Origin: Teretinema zuelzerae
Lineage (GTDB): Bacteria; Spirochaetota; Spirochaetia; Treponematales; Treponemataceae
Reading direction: 5' to 3'
NCBI RefSeq assembly: GCF_021021555.1
Contig: NZ_JAINWA010000003.1
Span: forward strand, 62,001-126,000
DNA: 64,000 bases
This document shows, piece after piece, positions 17,198-26,457 of the stretch. Both the position numbers and the translations under genes were made by a program. Numbering within the stretch: position 1 is the stretch's first letter; each line of letters opens with the position of its first letter. Below the pieces are notes generated by a model, which saw nothing but the letters and a program-made list of their open reading frames with translations, did no database searches and was not told the origin of the DNA.

Positions 17198-19741
17198 ATG
17201 AACACTATCGATCCGATAAGGGATCTTTCTTATGAATTAGCTTCGATTCAAAATCCCGCGCGCTATTTAGGCGGCGAATACGGACAGGTTAAAAAGGAAT
17301 CCGCTGATTTGACGTTCGCTCTTGCGTTTCCGGATTTATACGAAATTGCGATGTCTAATTTCGCTATTAAACTTATTTATGACGGATTAAACAAGATTCC
17401 CTCAGTGCGTTGCGAACGGGTTTTTGCTCCGGCTCCTGATTTTGAAAAGCTTCTAGAGAAGAAGAGGCTGCCTTTATATACGCTTGAAAGCGGCATCCCT
17501 TTAAAAGACGCTGATATTATCGGCGTGAGCATGGGTTTTGAGCCGGGGATTACCGGGCTTCTTTCAATTTTGCATTCGGGAATGGTTCCGATAGAGGTCT
17601 CTAAACGTACTGCCGACCATCCCATCGTGATCGCCGGAGGATGCGGGGTAACGAATCCCGCTCCGTTCTCGCGTTTCATAGATGCTTTTTTTATTGGAGA
17701 GGCAGAAGGCGGCATGTTCGCTTTAGTAGAGGAATTAGCAGAGTTAAAACGCTCCGGCGCCGGTCGGTCTGATTTACTGCAGAAAATAGAAGCGCATCCT
17801 TCTGTTTGGACTCCGTCAAAAGATAAAAAAAGAGCAGCTTCCCAAAGCTGCGCCCGAAAGGCTTTTTATTCTGAATTCGGCGCGTTGAAAGATTCTGGTT
17901 ATACTTTTCCCTTGCCGAACCTGCGCGTCGTTCAGGATCACGGAGTTATAGAGATTATGCGGGGGTGCCCCAACGGGTGCCGTTTTTGCCATGCAGGCGT
18001 CTATTATCGGCCTCAACGCATTGCCTCGATTCGCAAGATTATCTCCGACGCGGATTTTCTCGTGGATAAGTGCGGATATCGCGAAATCAGCCTGATGTCC
18101 CTTTCGTCCGGCGATTATCCAGATATACATACGCTTATGTCTACATTAACCACTCGTTACAAGAATAAAAAAGTTTCGTTTCAATTACCGTCCCTAAAAG
18201 TGAACTCTTTCACGCTTCCGTTGCTTGAGACAATGTCGGAAGTTCGAAAAAGCGGTTTAACCTTCGCCATTGAAACGCCTGTAGACGCTTGGCAGTTTTC
18301 CTTGAATAAAGAAGTCTACCGCGAAAAAATCATAGATATAATTCTTGAAGCGAAAAAGCACGGTTGGAGCAAGGCAAAGTTTTATTTTATGGTCGGTTTG
18401 CCTGTCGAACAGGGCGGACTTCATGAAGAAATCGAAATCGTTAATTTTCTTTTGGAAATCCAAGAACGCACAAGAATACAGTGCAACGTCAATGTGGGTA
18501 CTTTCATTCCTAAGCCTCACACGCCGTATCAGTGGTCGAAACAGCTGACCATGGCTGAATCCGATCAGAAGCTCGACTTCATCAGACGATCGCTTCCGCG
18601 CGGAAAGTTCAAAGTCAGCACGCATCAGTCGTTTAATTCATTTCTCGAAGGCATTCTTTCCCGCGGAGACGAACGGGTAGGGGAAATAATACAGGACGCT
18701 TGGGAGCAAGGATGCCGGCTTGATGCCTGGGAGGATTGGGCCCGCCCCGACCTTTGGAAAAATGCCATACGAAACGCTGGATGGGATGTCGAGAGCATAT
18801 CATTGCGCGAACGATCTTTTGATGAGCCGCTTCCTTGGGACGGCGTCAGTTTAGGCGTTTCAAAATCTTTCTTGAAGCGTGAAAAGCAAAGATCAGACTC
18901 AGCCCAGCTTACCCCAAAATGCGTTGAAGAATGCGAGGAACCTTGCGGCGTATGCGGAACCAAGATAAAGGTTAACACATCTGATGTTGACGTATCTGAA
19001 TCCAGCGCCGAGGAGCAGCCTCTTGCTATTCAGGCAGGGTCTCAATCGCAAGAAGCGGCTTACAGAGTCGTTGCGTCGTTTACCAAAATCAGAGAGGCTG
19101 CATACATTCCTCATCTTGCTTTACTGGAAATTTGGCACAAAGCATTCCAGTGCAGCAATTTGCCTGTTGTTTTTACAGAGGGTTTTAATCCCATGCCGAG
19201 ATTCGAAATATCTCAGAGCCTATCTTTAGGCATTTCCTCGAAAAACGAAATTGCATCTTTTCTGTTGTATGATTTTTCACTATCCGAGAAAGATATAAAG
19301 AATCTTCTTAATTCTCTGCTTCCTGAATCGATTCAGATCGATGATATTTTGGTTTACCGGCTATCGAGAAACGTAAAGCGTTCAGCGTTATCGTCTTTTC
19401 TCTGGGGCAACAGATACACCTACCGTTTTATTAATCCTGTGTCTTTCTCGAAAGACTCTTCTGAAATTCTTGAATCCTGTAAAAATTTTGATCCACCTGT
19501 AGATATCGAATCAGAAATCATCGAAAAAAAATCAGAGAGCCTCGTTTGGACCGTTCTATTGCCGTTTCATGCAGATCGTCCGTTTCGCGATCTTCTGGCG
19601 TCGATGGAAAACAAACCCATACACGAGATAGTCCAGATTGAAAAAATCCAGACTCTTGCAAAAGATGCAAGCGGAACGCCGATTTCGTTTTTCGAAGTTT
19701 TCTCAGAGGTTGCGCAACAAAACAATAACGCTGGTTATTAA
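17198..19741 (+). CDS. B12-binding/radical-SAM protein fused to DUF2344 (TIGR03960-TIGR03936)
   Basis: 847 residues. Residues about 40-230 are B12-binding-like. The radical-SAM core has RGCPNGCRFCHAGVYY with C257-x3-C261-x2-C264 for the 4Fe-4S cluster. A linker holds a second cysteine cluster, KCVEECEEPCGVCG (about 565-580). The C-terminal domain from about 640 begins YRVVASFTKIREAAYIPHL, a DUF2344/TIGR03936 signature; in many genomes the two modules are separate genes next to ribonuclease G. Here they are fused and no rng follows. The likely role is RNA or tRNA modification, but the reaction is unproven. GGAG precedes the ATG. Confidence 0.85.
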   Translation: MNTIDPIRDLSYELASIQNPARYLGGEYGQVKKESADLTFALAFPDLYEIAMSNFAIKLIYDGLNKIPSVRCERVFAPAPDFEKLLEKKRLPLYTLESGIPLKDADIIGVSMGFEPGITGLLSILHSGMVPIEVSKRTADHPIVIAGGCGVTNPAPFSRFIDAFFIGEAEGGMFALVEELAELKRSGAGRSDLLQKIEAHPSVWTPSKDKKRAASQSCARKAFYSEFGALKDSGYTFPLPNLRVVQDHGVIEIMRGCPNGCRFCHAGVYYRPQRIASIRKIISDADFLVDKCGYREISLMSLSSGDYPDIHTLMSTLTTRYKNKKVSFQLPSLKVNSFTLPLLETMSEVRKSGLTFAIETPVDAWQFSLNKEVYREKIIDIILEAKKHGWSKAKFYFMVGLPVEQGGLHEEIEIVNFLLEIQERTRIQCNVNVGTFIPKPHTPYQWSKQLTMAESDQKLDFIRRSLPRGKFKVSTHQSFNSFLEGILSRGDERVGEIIQDAWEQGCRLDAWEDWARPDLWKNAIRNAGWDVESISLRERSFDEPLPWDGVSLGVSKSFLKREKQRSDSAQLTPKCVEECEEPCGVCGTKIKVNTSDVDVSESSAEEQPLAIQAGSQSQEAAYRVVASFTKIREAAYIPHLALLEIWHKAFQCSNLPVVFTEGFNPMPRFEISQSLSLGISSKNEIASFLLYDFSLSEKDIKNLLNSLLPESIQIDDILVYRLSRNVKRSALSSFLWGNRYTYRFINPVSFSKDSSEILESCKNFDPPVDIESEIIEKKSESLVWTVLLPFHADRPFRDLLASMENKPIHEIVQIEKIQTLAKDASGTPISFFEVFSEVAQQNNNAGY

Positions 19742-19751
19742 TTTCACGACT

Positions 19752-19785
19752 AAGATTGAGTATGTATAATAAATTATTCAATCTT
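19752..19785. other. Inverted repeat between convergent genes
   Basis: AAGATTGA (19752-19759) and TCAATCTT (19778-19785) form an 8-bp stem with an 18-nt AT-rich loop after the radical-SAM gene. There is no clean T-run, so terminator function is uncertain. The rest of 19742-19898 shows no gene. Confidence 0.3.
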
Positions 19786-19898
19786 GGTTGTTTGTATCAA
19801 ATGGTCGACAGAACATACATTATGCGCAGTTGTAAAAGCAGTTTTTTTTGAGTAGAGAACTCCCCTTTAGCGTAATTAATAAAAAATTTAAAAAGGCA

Positions 19899-21056
19899 TT
19901 ACGGCGTGTATCCATTAAAAACGATCACATATATCATAAGCAACAAGAAATTCCAGAATGTGAAAACTCCCAAGTATTTCACTGTTTCTCCCGGCCTATT
20001 TTGAATAAAAAACTTGAATGAGATGACGCTTGCCAGCGATGCGATTAGCGTCCCCATTCCGCCGATGCTGACGCCTATCAGCAATTCCGCGGCATTATCC
20101 GTGAATCCCGATATGAGGATTGCTGCAGGTACGTTGCTGATTATTTGGCTCAATAAGGCAGAAAACAGCAAAGTATTTCTATCTGCTATTTGTATCAGCA
20201 ACTTCGATATAGTTTCGATTCTTTGGAGGTTGCCTATGAAGATGAAAAAGAAAAGAAACGTCAGCAACAGCGAATAATCGATTTTTTTCAGAAGTTTTCT
20301 ATCGATTAGTAAATACACTGCAAGTATTATAACGGTAATGACTCTAAAGTCGATTATATTAAAGACGCTTCCGATCGACAGTATAAACAACACTAAGTGG
20401 AGTACTGTTTTGCGTATTGATATTGAATGATTCGGGCTCGGTATGAATTTGGCCAAATCATCATTCGGAATCGTCCATATGAAAATTCCCAGAAATAAAC
20501 CTCCGAGAAGAACTACCGGGATCGTTATTGAGAAGAATCGTAGAACGGAGAAGTCATAGGAAGTAAAAAGGAATAAATTTTGGGGATTTCCGATCGGAGT
20601 CAAAGAGCTTCCGACATTAGCCGCAATTGTTTGAAAAACGATTATTCGAATCCTTATTTTCGGGCGAGTTATATTATTCAATAATAAAAGAGAGAATGGT
20701 ATCAGCACTATCAACGCTACGTCGTTGGTTATTCCCATCGATAGTATAAATGTTATTCCGACAAGTATCGCCGCGAGACTTCTGATCGATTTGCAACGGC
20801 GTGTGAGAGCAACCGCTGCTATGTCGAACAAACCGCTCAGGCGCAGCGCCGCGACGACGGCCATAAGACAGAAGAGAATCGCGATCACCTTGAAATCGAT
20901 ATAATCGATCCAAAGACGATCAGGGGGAATTATGAACGAGGTGATCAATGCGCAAGAAAATGAAATTAACAGCACCGTATCGTTTTTAAGCCGCGAAACA
21001 AAGAGCTGCGACAATCTATTCATAGTGAACGTTAATTGATTAGCGAAGTTTGCCAT
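19899..21056 (-). CDS. SLC13/ArsB-like ion transporter (permease)
   Basis: 385 residues with about ten hydrophobic helices. The SILSMGITNDVALIVLIPF-type segment and the ANVGSSLTPIGNPQNLFLF loop are hallmark features of the ion-transporter superfamily (CitMHS, SLC13, ArsB, NhaD); the N-x-G-N-P-Q loop contributes the substrate and cation site. The substrate may be an anion such as a dicarboxylate or sulphate, or Na+/H+ exchange; sequence alone does not decide. GAGG sits 7 nt before ATG 21056. The start overlaps the end of the ABC ATPase frame by 25 bp, so it is the last gene of the ABC operon. Confidence 0.8.
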   Translation of the reverse strand: MANFANQLTFTMNRLSQLFVSRLKNDTVLLISFSCALITSFIIPPDRLWIDYIDFKVIAILFCLMAVVAALRLSGLFDIAAVALTRRCKSIRSLAAILVGITFILSMGITNDVALIVLIPFSLLLLNNITRPKIRIRIIVFQTIAANVGSSLTPIGNPQNLFLFTSYDFSVLRFFSITIPVVLLGGLFLGIFIWTIPNDDLAKFIPSPNHSISIRKTVLHLVLFILSIGSVFNIIDFRVITVIILAVYLLIDRKLLKKIDYSLLLTFLFFFIFIGNLQRIETISKLLIQIADRNTLLFSALLSQIISNVPAAILISGFTDNAAELLIGVSIGGMGTLIASLASVISFKFFIQNRPGETVKYLGVFTFWNFLLLMIYVIVFNGYTP

Positions 21057-21668
21057 GATAATACCTCAGAACATTTTTTTTCAAAATCTGCGTCCACGAC
21101 AGTGTCTAACAATACTTCGACCGGACGATTGCCCAGCACGAATGCTTGATCAGCAAGTTTTGCTGCATCGGATATATCGTGCGTCACAGCGATGATGTTT
21201 TTTTTTTCCTGGCGATGCAATTTTTTAATCAAGTCGATGAGCTGATTTTTTGTAGCCGGATCTTGCGATTGAAAAGGCTCATCCATCAATAGAATCGGTG
21301 AGGGACTTGAAAACGCGCGCGCAATAGCGACTCGCTGTTTTTCTCCTCCGGACAGGCTTCCGGGATACGACCCTGCCCTTTCATGCAAACCTACCAGCTC
21401 CAAATAGTACGGAATCAAGGGTATCCTGTCTTTTTAGTGCGAACATGATGTTTTTCTCGATAGTTTCCCAAGGAATAAGCCGGGGTTCCTGAAAGATGAA
21501 CGATATTTGATGGAGGGAATTCCTCGAAGCTATTTCATTGAGCAATGTTGTTTTACCGCAGCCTGAGGCCCCAAGAATAGCGGTTATAGACAAGTCTTTG
21601 AATGTAATGGAAAAGTTCTCATACACTTTTTTATTGCCGTATGAAATCGTAACGTCGTTTAATGTCAT
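21032..21668 (-). pseudogene. ABC transporter ATPase (NitT/TauT/SsuB type), frameshifted
   Basis: Two frames together encode one ATPase. The first (21668 to about 21381) holds the Walker A GASGCGKTT and the Q-loop FIFQEPRLIPW; the second (about 21418 to 21032) holds the signature LSGGEKQRVAIARA, Walker B ILLMDEP and the switch VTHD. Removing one base from the T-run at 21431-21435 (A-run on the coding strand) joins them into a continuous 211-residue protein with no other defect. This is either a recent frameshift, a slippery-site programmed shift, or a sequencing error. It lies 3 nt after the permease stop and would energise that transporter. Confidence 0.85.
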
Positions 21669-21671
21669 GTT

Positions 21672-22433
21672 CTACTTCTTTGCTTCTTTTTCCAAATAAG
21701 TTCTGGTTGATCGCGCCAAAAATGAAAACGCAAGCTCGGTTAACAAGCTTAACATGATGGTCATAATAGTTATGCTGAACACGCGAGGGGTTTCAAGATG
21801 TATTTTCGCAGTCTGAAGAGCCGATCCCAAACCGGATCTGGGAAGCGCAAGTATTTCCCCCGCGACGACAACCTTCCATGTCAGCCCCAGAGCGCTCCCA
21901 GCACCGGATAAAAAAAAAGGCATAGCCGATGGTATTTGTATATGCGTCAGTATGTCTCTTTTCTTGAAATGATAAATTCTAGCCATCTCGAGCAGCTTGG
22001 CGTCGGTTTGCCTTATTCCGGCTGAAATAGCTTCGGTCATGATCGGAAGGGTCATTAAAATAGATACGAAAATGGGAACTAAGTCCGTTCCGAACCAAAA
22101 TAGCGCAATCAGTATGAACGATACGACGGGCGTTGATTTAATGACTGTCATCCATGGAGAAATAAAACTCGCGAAATCGTCGAATAAGCCTGCTGCAAGT
22201 CCGAGAAGTGCAGAAAGTAATGCGGAAAGCAAAAAGGAGAAAATGCTTCGGAGAAAGGTGTTCGCCAATGAACCATAAAACAAAGGCTCTCCGATGAGCC
22301 GGCTTGCATCCCGGATAACCGTCAACGGAGAAGGCAGTATGAGTTCTGATTGAATTAGCAACGACGACGCTTGCCATGCTAAAACCAGCAATCCAACTGA
22401 AGAAAGTTTCAGCAGGCGTTTTTTTGACATCAT
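21672..22433 (-). CDS. ABC transporter permease (NitT/TauT type)
   Basis: 253 residues from the ATGATG start at 22433, which overlaps the binding-protein stop (ATGA). It has about six membrane helices and the BPD inner-membrane signature region (KLLEMARIYHFKKRDILTHIQIPSAMPFFLSGAGSALGLTWK), containing the EAA loop that contacts the ATPase. The family imports nitrate, sulphonates, taurine, or thiamine-precursor-like compounds. Upstream in-frame starts would lie inside the binding-protein gene and are unlikely. Confidence 0.88.
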   Translation of the reverse strand: MMSKKRLLKLSSVGLLVLAWQASSLLIQSELILPSPLTVIRDASRLIGEPLFYGSLANTFLRSIFSFLLSALLSALLGLAAGLFDDFASFISPWMTVIKSTPVVSFILIALFWFGTDLVPIFVSILMTLPIMTEAISAGIRQTDAKLLEMARIYHFKKRDILTHIQIPSAMPFFLSGAGSALGLTWKVVVAGEILALPRSGLGSALQTAKIHLETPRVFSITIMTIMLSLLTELAFSFLARSTRTYLEKEAKK

Positions 22434-23410
22434 TTCAGATAAAAAGCGTCTTCCGGAAGCTTGCCGCCGATTGAATCCGGAGAAAACTTGAGGAAGACCG
22501 ATAAAAGCCCTTCGATCTGTTCTTGACCCTCTTGAGCCGGTATAAATACAAAATTGCACACAGGAATCGCCTGCTCCGCTATCTGAGCTTTTAAGCCGAG
22601 ACCGGCTGCTTCAACCAAAGGCCCTGCTTCTTGAGGATTTCTAAGCACCCATTCGATTGATTTTCTATACTCTGCAAGAAATACTCTCACAGCGTCCGGA
22701 TGCGATTCGAAAATGTCCTTCCGTACGACGCAGAGCGTCATCGGAAAATCGCTGCCGTATCCTGCTTCACGCCATCCGTCTACAAGAGACCACCCTCGCC
22801 TCACCTGTACTCCCGCCTTTTTGCCGTTCATGACTGCTACTGTCGCAAACGGTTCCGGCAATACTGCGTAGTCGATTTTACCTGAAATTAAAGCCGCGGC
22901 TATTTCCGGAGTCGGCAATGAAAAATCAAGGGTAACGTTTTTTTCAATATTGTGATAATCAAGCAATGTTCTGAAGACATATTCAGGAGTAGATCCCTGT
23001 CCTGCGACGACTACTTTCTTTTCTTTCAAGCCGGCGGGGCTCGTAAGTGACTGATCCGTTGTGACTACAGATAACATTCCGTTGCCGACGACAGCGCACA
23101 CAAGGAATGATTCGGGATGCAGCGAGTTGATCTTCGCAGCGACATTCGGAGGCAATATGCCGATATCGACTTCGCCCTTTATCAATTTCGGGATTAAAGC
23201 ATCCACAGAAGGCGCCGCTTCGAATGTTGTTTCGGCTATTCCCGGTATAATCGGTGGATTTGCAAACATCGGCGCCATCCCAATGCCTGAAGGTCCTACC
23301 AATGCTGAAACACGGAGCGATATTTCCGGAGTTTTATCCTGTTTCGGCATGGCGAAAGCATTAACGAGCGCCAGCATGATAAGCGTAAAACAGATCAACA
23401 GTTTTTTCAT
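22430..23410 (-). CDS. ABC transporter substrate-binding protein (NMT1/TauA type)
   Basis: 326 residues with a Sec signal peptide (about 1-20, AFA before cleavage). The mature part shows the type-2 periplasmic-binding fold of the SsuA/TauA/NMT1 family: SVDALIPKLIKGEVDIGILPPNVA, GSTPEYVFRTLL and ISGKIDYAVLPEPFATVA. Ligands of relatives include sulphonates, nitrate and thiamine precursors; the ligand here cannot be read from sequence. GAGG (spacing 7) precedes the ATG. An extended -10 (TGgTATACT) lies upstream. It is the first gene of the operon SBP-permease-ATPase-SLC13-like permease. Confidence 0.88.
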   Translation of the reverse strand: MKKLLICFTLIMLALVNAFAMPKQDKTPEISLRVSALVGPSGIGMAPMFANPPIIPGIAETTFEAAPSVDALIPKLIKGEVDIGILPPNVAAKINSLHPESFLVCAVVGNGMLSVVTTDQSLTSPAGLKEKKVVVAGQGSTPEYVFRTLLDYHNIEKNVTLDFSLPTPEIAAALISGKIDYAVLPEPFATVAVMNGKKAGVQVRRGWSLVDGWREAGYGSDFPMTLCVVRKDIFESHPDAVRVFLAEYRKSIEWVLRNPQEAGPLVEAAGLGLKAQIAEQAIPVCNFVFIPAQEGQEQIEGLLSVFLKFSPDSIGGKLPEDAFYLK

Positions 23411-23485
23411 GGAATAACCTCGCTGTATGATCTAGTATACCATTTTTAGTATTTTGATTACCAGTCGAACTATTGTAAATACAGC

Positions 23486-23521
23486 AAAAAACAGGGGCAT
23501 CTAATTATATAGACACCCCTG
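23486..23521 (-). terminator. Rho-independent terminator of ppdK
   Basis: On the minus strand, CAGGGG pairs with CCCCTG (23516-23521 with 23492-23497), with an inner TCTA/TAGA extension, followed by six T (23491-23486). Confidence 0.8.
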
Positions 23522-23549
23522 GAATAAGGATTAACAGACTCGAGAAGGA

Positions 23550-26360
23550 TTATTTCTTTGTGGTTGCCTTAGGAGAAGCCGTCTTTTTTGCAGCAGTTGA
23601 AGTCGCTTTCTTTTCTTTTTTCGGCCCTGCTTTTTTTACGGTCTTTTTGACTGCTTTAACTCCAGGTCCCGCGCTCGCCTTGTCTGCAATAGCAGCTTGT
23701 GCGGCAGCGAGTCTCGCTACCGGAACCCGGAACGGCGAGGCGGAAACATAATTCATTCCAGCCCTGCAGCAGAATTTTACCGACTCGGAGTCGCCGCCGT
23801 GTTCTCCGCAGATACCGATTTTCAAAGACGGTTTGGCGCTTCTGCCTTTTTCGATTCCTGTTTTTATCAATAATCCAACACCGGCTTGGTCCAGGCTCTG
23901 GAAAGGATCAAGCCTGAATACGCCTGCTTTGTTCTCGTCGATATAATCCGGAAGGAATTTTCCGGCATCGTCGCGGCTCATTCCCAGAGTCATTTGAGTC
24001 AAGTCGTTTGTTCCGAACGAGAAGAAGTCGGCGTGCCCCGCGATTTGATCCGCCAATAAAGCGGCGCGCGGTGTTTCGATCATCGTTCCGACGAGATATG
24101 TCACCTTTACCGCCTGTTTTGCGATAATAGCGTCCGCGGTTTTTCTCACCTGTTTTTCCAGCAGGGCCAATTCAACCGCGTCTACAACGAGAGGAATCAT
24201 GATTTCCGGATAAACCTTAACGCCTTTCTTAGTCTGTTTGCATGCGGCTGTGATAATCGCGGTAACCTGCATTTCAAGAATCTCAGGGTACGTGATAGTC
24301 AAGCGGCAGCCGCGATGTCCGAGCATCGGGTTTGCCTCGTGAAGCTGTTCAACACGTTGGCGAACTTCTTCGAAGGTTTTTCCGACTGCCTTGGCAAGCG
24401 CTTTTTGTCCTGCTTCGTCGTGAGGCACGAATTCATGAAGCGGAGGGTCGATGAGCCGGATCGTTACTCCATATCCGTCCATCGCTTTGAAAATACCTTC
24501 GAAATCTTTCGTTTGGAATGGAAGAAGCTTCGCGAGGGCTTTTTTCCTGTTCTGCGAATTGTCGGCAATGATCATTTCCCGTATTGCCAGAATTCGTTCC
24601 TCCGAATCGAAGAACATGTGTTCTGTTCGGCACAAACCTATTCCCTCGGCTCCCAGCTTTCTTGCATGAGTCGCGTCGTAGGGCGTGTCAGCGTTGGTTC
24701 GGACCTTTACGGTTCTAACCTCGTCTACCCATTTCATGATCGTCTGATACGATTCCGGAAGCTTCGGGGCTACGAGCTTGAGTTCTCCCTTATATACATT
24801 GCCGCTCGAGCCGTCGAGAGTGATGAACTCTCCTTCTTTAACGGTAATGCCGTTCGCCTTGAACATTTTTTTTGCATAGTCGATTTCCAGTTTTTCGCAT
24901 CCGACGATGCAGCATTTTCCCCAACCGCGGGCGACTACCGCCGCATGGCTGGTTTTTCCGCCGGTCGCGGTCAGAATTCCCTGGGCTGCATGCATTCCGC
25001 CTACATCTTCAGGGCTGGTTTCCTTGCGAACAAGAATCACCTTCTCGTTCAAATCGGCCATTTCTTCCGCTTTCGCGGCCGAAAAATACACCTTTCCGCA
25101 CGCAGCTCCGGGAACGGCGTCGATGCCGTTAACGATGAATTCAGATTTAAGCTGCTGAACCTGGGATTTGTCGATTGCGGGATAAAAAATGCCTTCTATA
25201 TCGGATGTTTTAATTCTGGAGACGGCAGTCTCTTTGGAAATCAGTTTTTCAGTCACCATATCAACGGCGATCTTAAAGGCGGCCGCCGGAGAGCGCTTTC
25301 CGGTTCGGCACTGGAGCATGTACAGCGTGCCTTCTTCTACCGTAAACTCGAGGTCCTGCATTTCCTTGTAATGTGTTTCCAGCGTTTTCCTAACCGCGCA
25401 CAGCTGTTTATACGCTTTCGGGTCGTGTTTTTCAAAATCCGAGAGCTTGATGGGCGTTCGTATGCCGGCGACGACGTCTTCTCCCTGCGCGTTGACCAGA
25501 TAATCGCCGTAGAATTTGTTTTCTCCGGTGTTCGGGTCCCGGGTGAAGCATACGCCCGTCCCCGAGTTGGAACCCATATTGCCGAATACCATCTGAACGA
25601 TGTTGACCGCGGTACCCTTCACTCCTACCAGTTTTTCAACCTTGCGGTAGGTTATCGCCTTATCCGCCATCCATGAACCGAAAACAGCGCCGATCGCTCC
25701 CCAAAGCTGCTCGATCGGATCCTGGGGGAAATCCTTCTTTATTTCTTTTTTGTACAGTGCTTTAAAATTACTGATAAGCGCGCCCAGTTCGTCTTCATTG
25801 ACATCCGTATCTCCGACTTTAACCGAAGCGGCGAGTTTTAATCGCTTTCTGGTGACCGTTTCCTTAATCTGATCGAAGGCGTGATCGAACTTTTCTCTGC
25901 TGATTCCCATAGCTGTCGATCCGTACATCATGATGAAACGGCGGTATGCGTCGAGGGCGAATCGCTTGTTTCCGGTTTTTTTCGCAAGACCTTCTACGGA
26001 TTTATCGGTAAGTCCCAGGTTAAGGATGGTTTCCATCATTCCCGGCATCGATACGGCGGCTCCCGAGCGAACCGAGACAAGCAAGGGGTCGGAGGGATCT
26101 CCCAATTTTTTTCCGGTTGTTTTTTCGAGTTTCTTTACGTGCTTTTCAACTTCTTCGACAAGTCCCGCAGGATATTTTTTTCCATTCTTGTAATATAAAT
26201 CACAGACTTCCGTCGTGATTGTGAAACCCGCCGGCACCGGCAGTCCGATCATTGTCATCTCGGCAAGACCGGCGCCCTTTCCGCCGAGTAATTCTTTCAT
26301 CGATCCACTTCCCTCGGCTTCTTTATTGCCGAAAGAATACACGAATTTTGCTTTGGCCAT
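23550..26360 (-). CDS. ppdK: Pyruvate, phosphate dikinase with Lys/Ala-rich C-terminal tail
   Basis: 936 residues. The enzyme interconverts pyruvate, ATP and Pi with PEP, AMP and PPi, and can run glycolytically with PPi. The nucleotide-binding domain starts LLGGKGAGLAEM. The swivelling His domain has TGGKTSHAAVVARGWGK, with the phosphohistidine at H472. The PEP/pyruvate domain has GAEGIGLCRTEHMFF and the catalytic C of GICGEHGGD. The core ends near residue 893, where PPDKs usually stop. A further 43 residues contain 15 Lys with Ala, Thr and Pro, like a histone H1 tail. It is monocistronic, with its own promoter and terminator. Confidence 0.96.
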   Translation of the reverse strand: MAKAKFVYSFGNKEAEGSGSMKELLGGKGAGLAEMTMIGLPVPAGFTITTEVCDLYYKNGKKYPAGLVEEVEKHVKKLEKTTGKKLGDPSDPLLVSVRSGAAVSMPGMMETILNLGLTDKSVEGLAKKTGNKRFALDAYRRFIMMYGSTAMGISREKFDHAFDQIKETVTRKRLKLAASVKVGDTDVNEDELGALISNFKALYKKEIKKDFPQDPIEQLWGAIGAVFGSWMADKAITYRKVEKLVGVKGTAVNIVQMVFGNMGSNSGTGVCFTRDPNTGENKFYGDYLVNAQGEDVVAGIRTPIKLSDFEKHDPKAYKQLCAVRKTLETHYKEMQDLEFTVEEGTLYMLQCRTGKRSPAAAFKIAVDMVTEKLISKETAVSRIKTSDIEGIFYPAIDKSQVQQLKSEFIVNGIDAVPGAACGKVYFSAAKAEEMADLNEKVILVRKETSPEDVGGMHAAQGILTATGGKTSHAAVVARGWGKCCIVGCEKLEIDYAKKMFKANGITVKEGEFITLDGSSGNVYKGELKLVAPKLPESYQTIMKWVDEVRTVKVRTNADTPYDATHARKLGAEGIGLCRTEHMFFDSEERILAIREMIIADNSQNRKKALAKLLPFQTKDFEGIFKAMDGYGVTIRLIDPPLHEFVPHDEAGQKALAKAVGKTFEEVRQRVEQLHEANPMLGHRGCRLTITYPEILEMQVTAIITAACKQTKKGVKVYPEIMIPLVVDAVELALLEKQVRKTADAIIAKQAVKVTYLVGTMIETPRAALLADQIAGHADFFSFGTNDLTQMTLGMSRDDAGKFLPDYIDENKAGVFRLDPFQSLDQAGVGLLIKTGIEKGRSAKPSLKIGICGEHGGDSESVKFCCRAGMNYVSASPFRVPVARLAAAQAAIADKASAGPGVKAVKKTVKKAGPKKEKKATSTAAKKTASPKATTKK

Positions 26361-26411
26361 ACTGATTGTTTGTCTCCTCCTGGGTTATTACCCTTTTTTA
26401 CACCGCGTAGA

Positions 26412-26440
26412 AGTGTAACTTGTGAATTTCCATCTGTCAA
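26412..26440 (-). promoter_or_regulatory. Sigma-70-type promoter of ppdK
   Basis: On the minus strand, TTGACA (26440-26435), a 17-nt spacer and TACACT (26417-26412). The leader is about 45 nt and carries GGGTAATAACCC and an AGGAGGAG ribosome-binding site. The element interleaves with the divergent capA promoter. Confidence 0.75.
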
Positions 26441-26448
26441 TGTAAACT
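26420..26448 (+). promoter_or_regulatory. Sigma-70-type promoter of the CapA-like gene, predicted leaderless
   Basis: TTGTGA (26420-26425), a 17-nt spacer and TAAACT (26443-26448). Nine nt without a Shine-Dalgarno separate the -10 box from ATG 26458. It occupies the same DNA as the opposing ppdK promoter. Confidence 0.55.
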
Positions 26449-26457
26449 GTTTTCATC

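Noticed and set aside
23492-23521. Palindrome considered as an operator
   Set aside because: It is followed by a T-run on the minus strand right after ppdK, which fits a terminator better.
24315-25676. Long open frame on the plus strand (about 453 codons)
   Set aside because: Lies entirely antisense to ppdK, whose motifs are beyond doubt; the translation has no recognisable motif and reflects the codon bias of the real gene.
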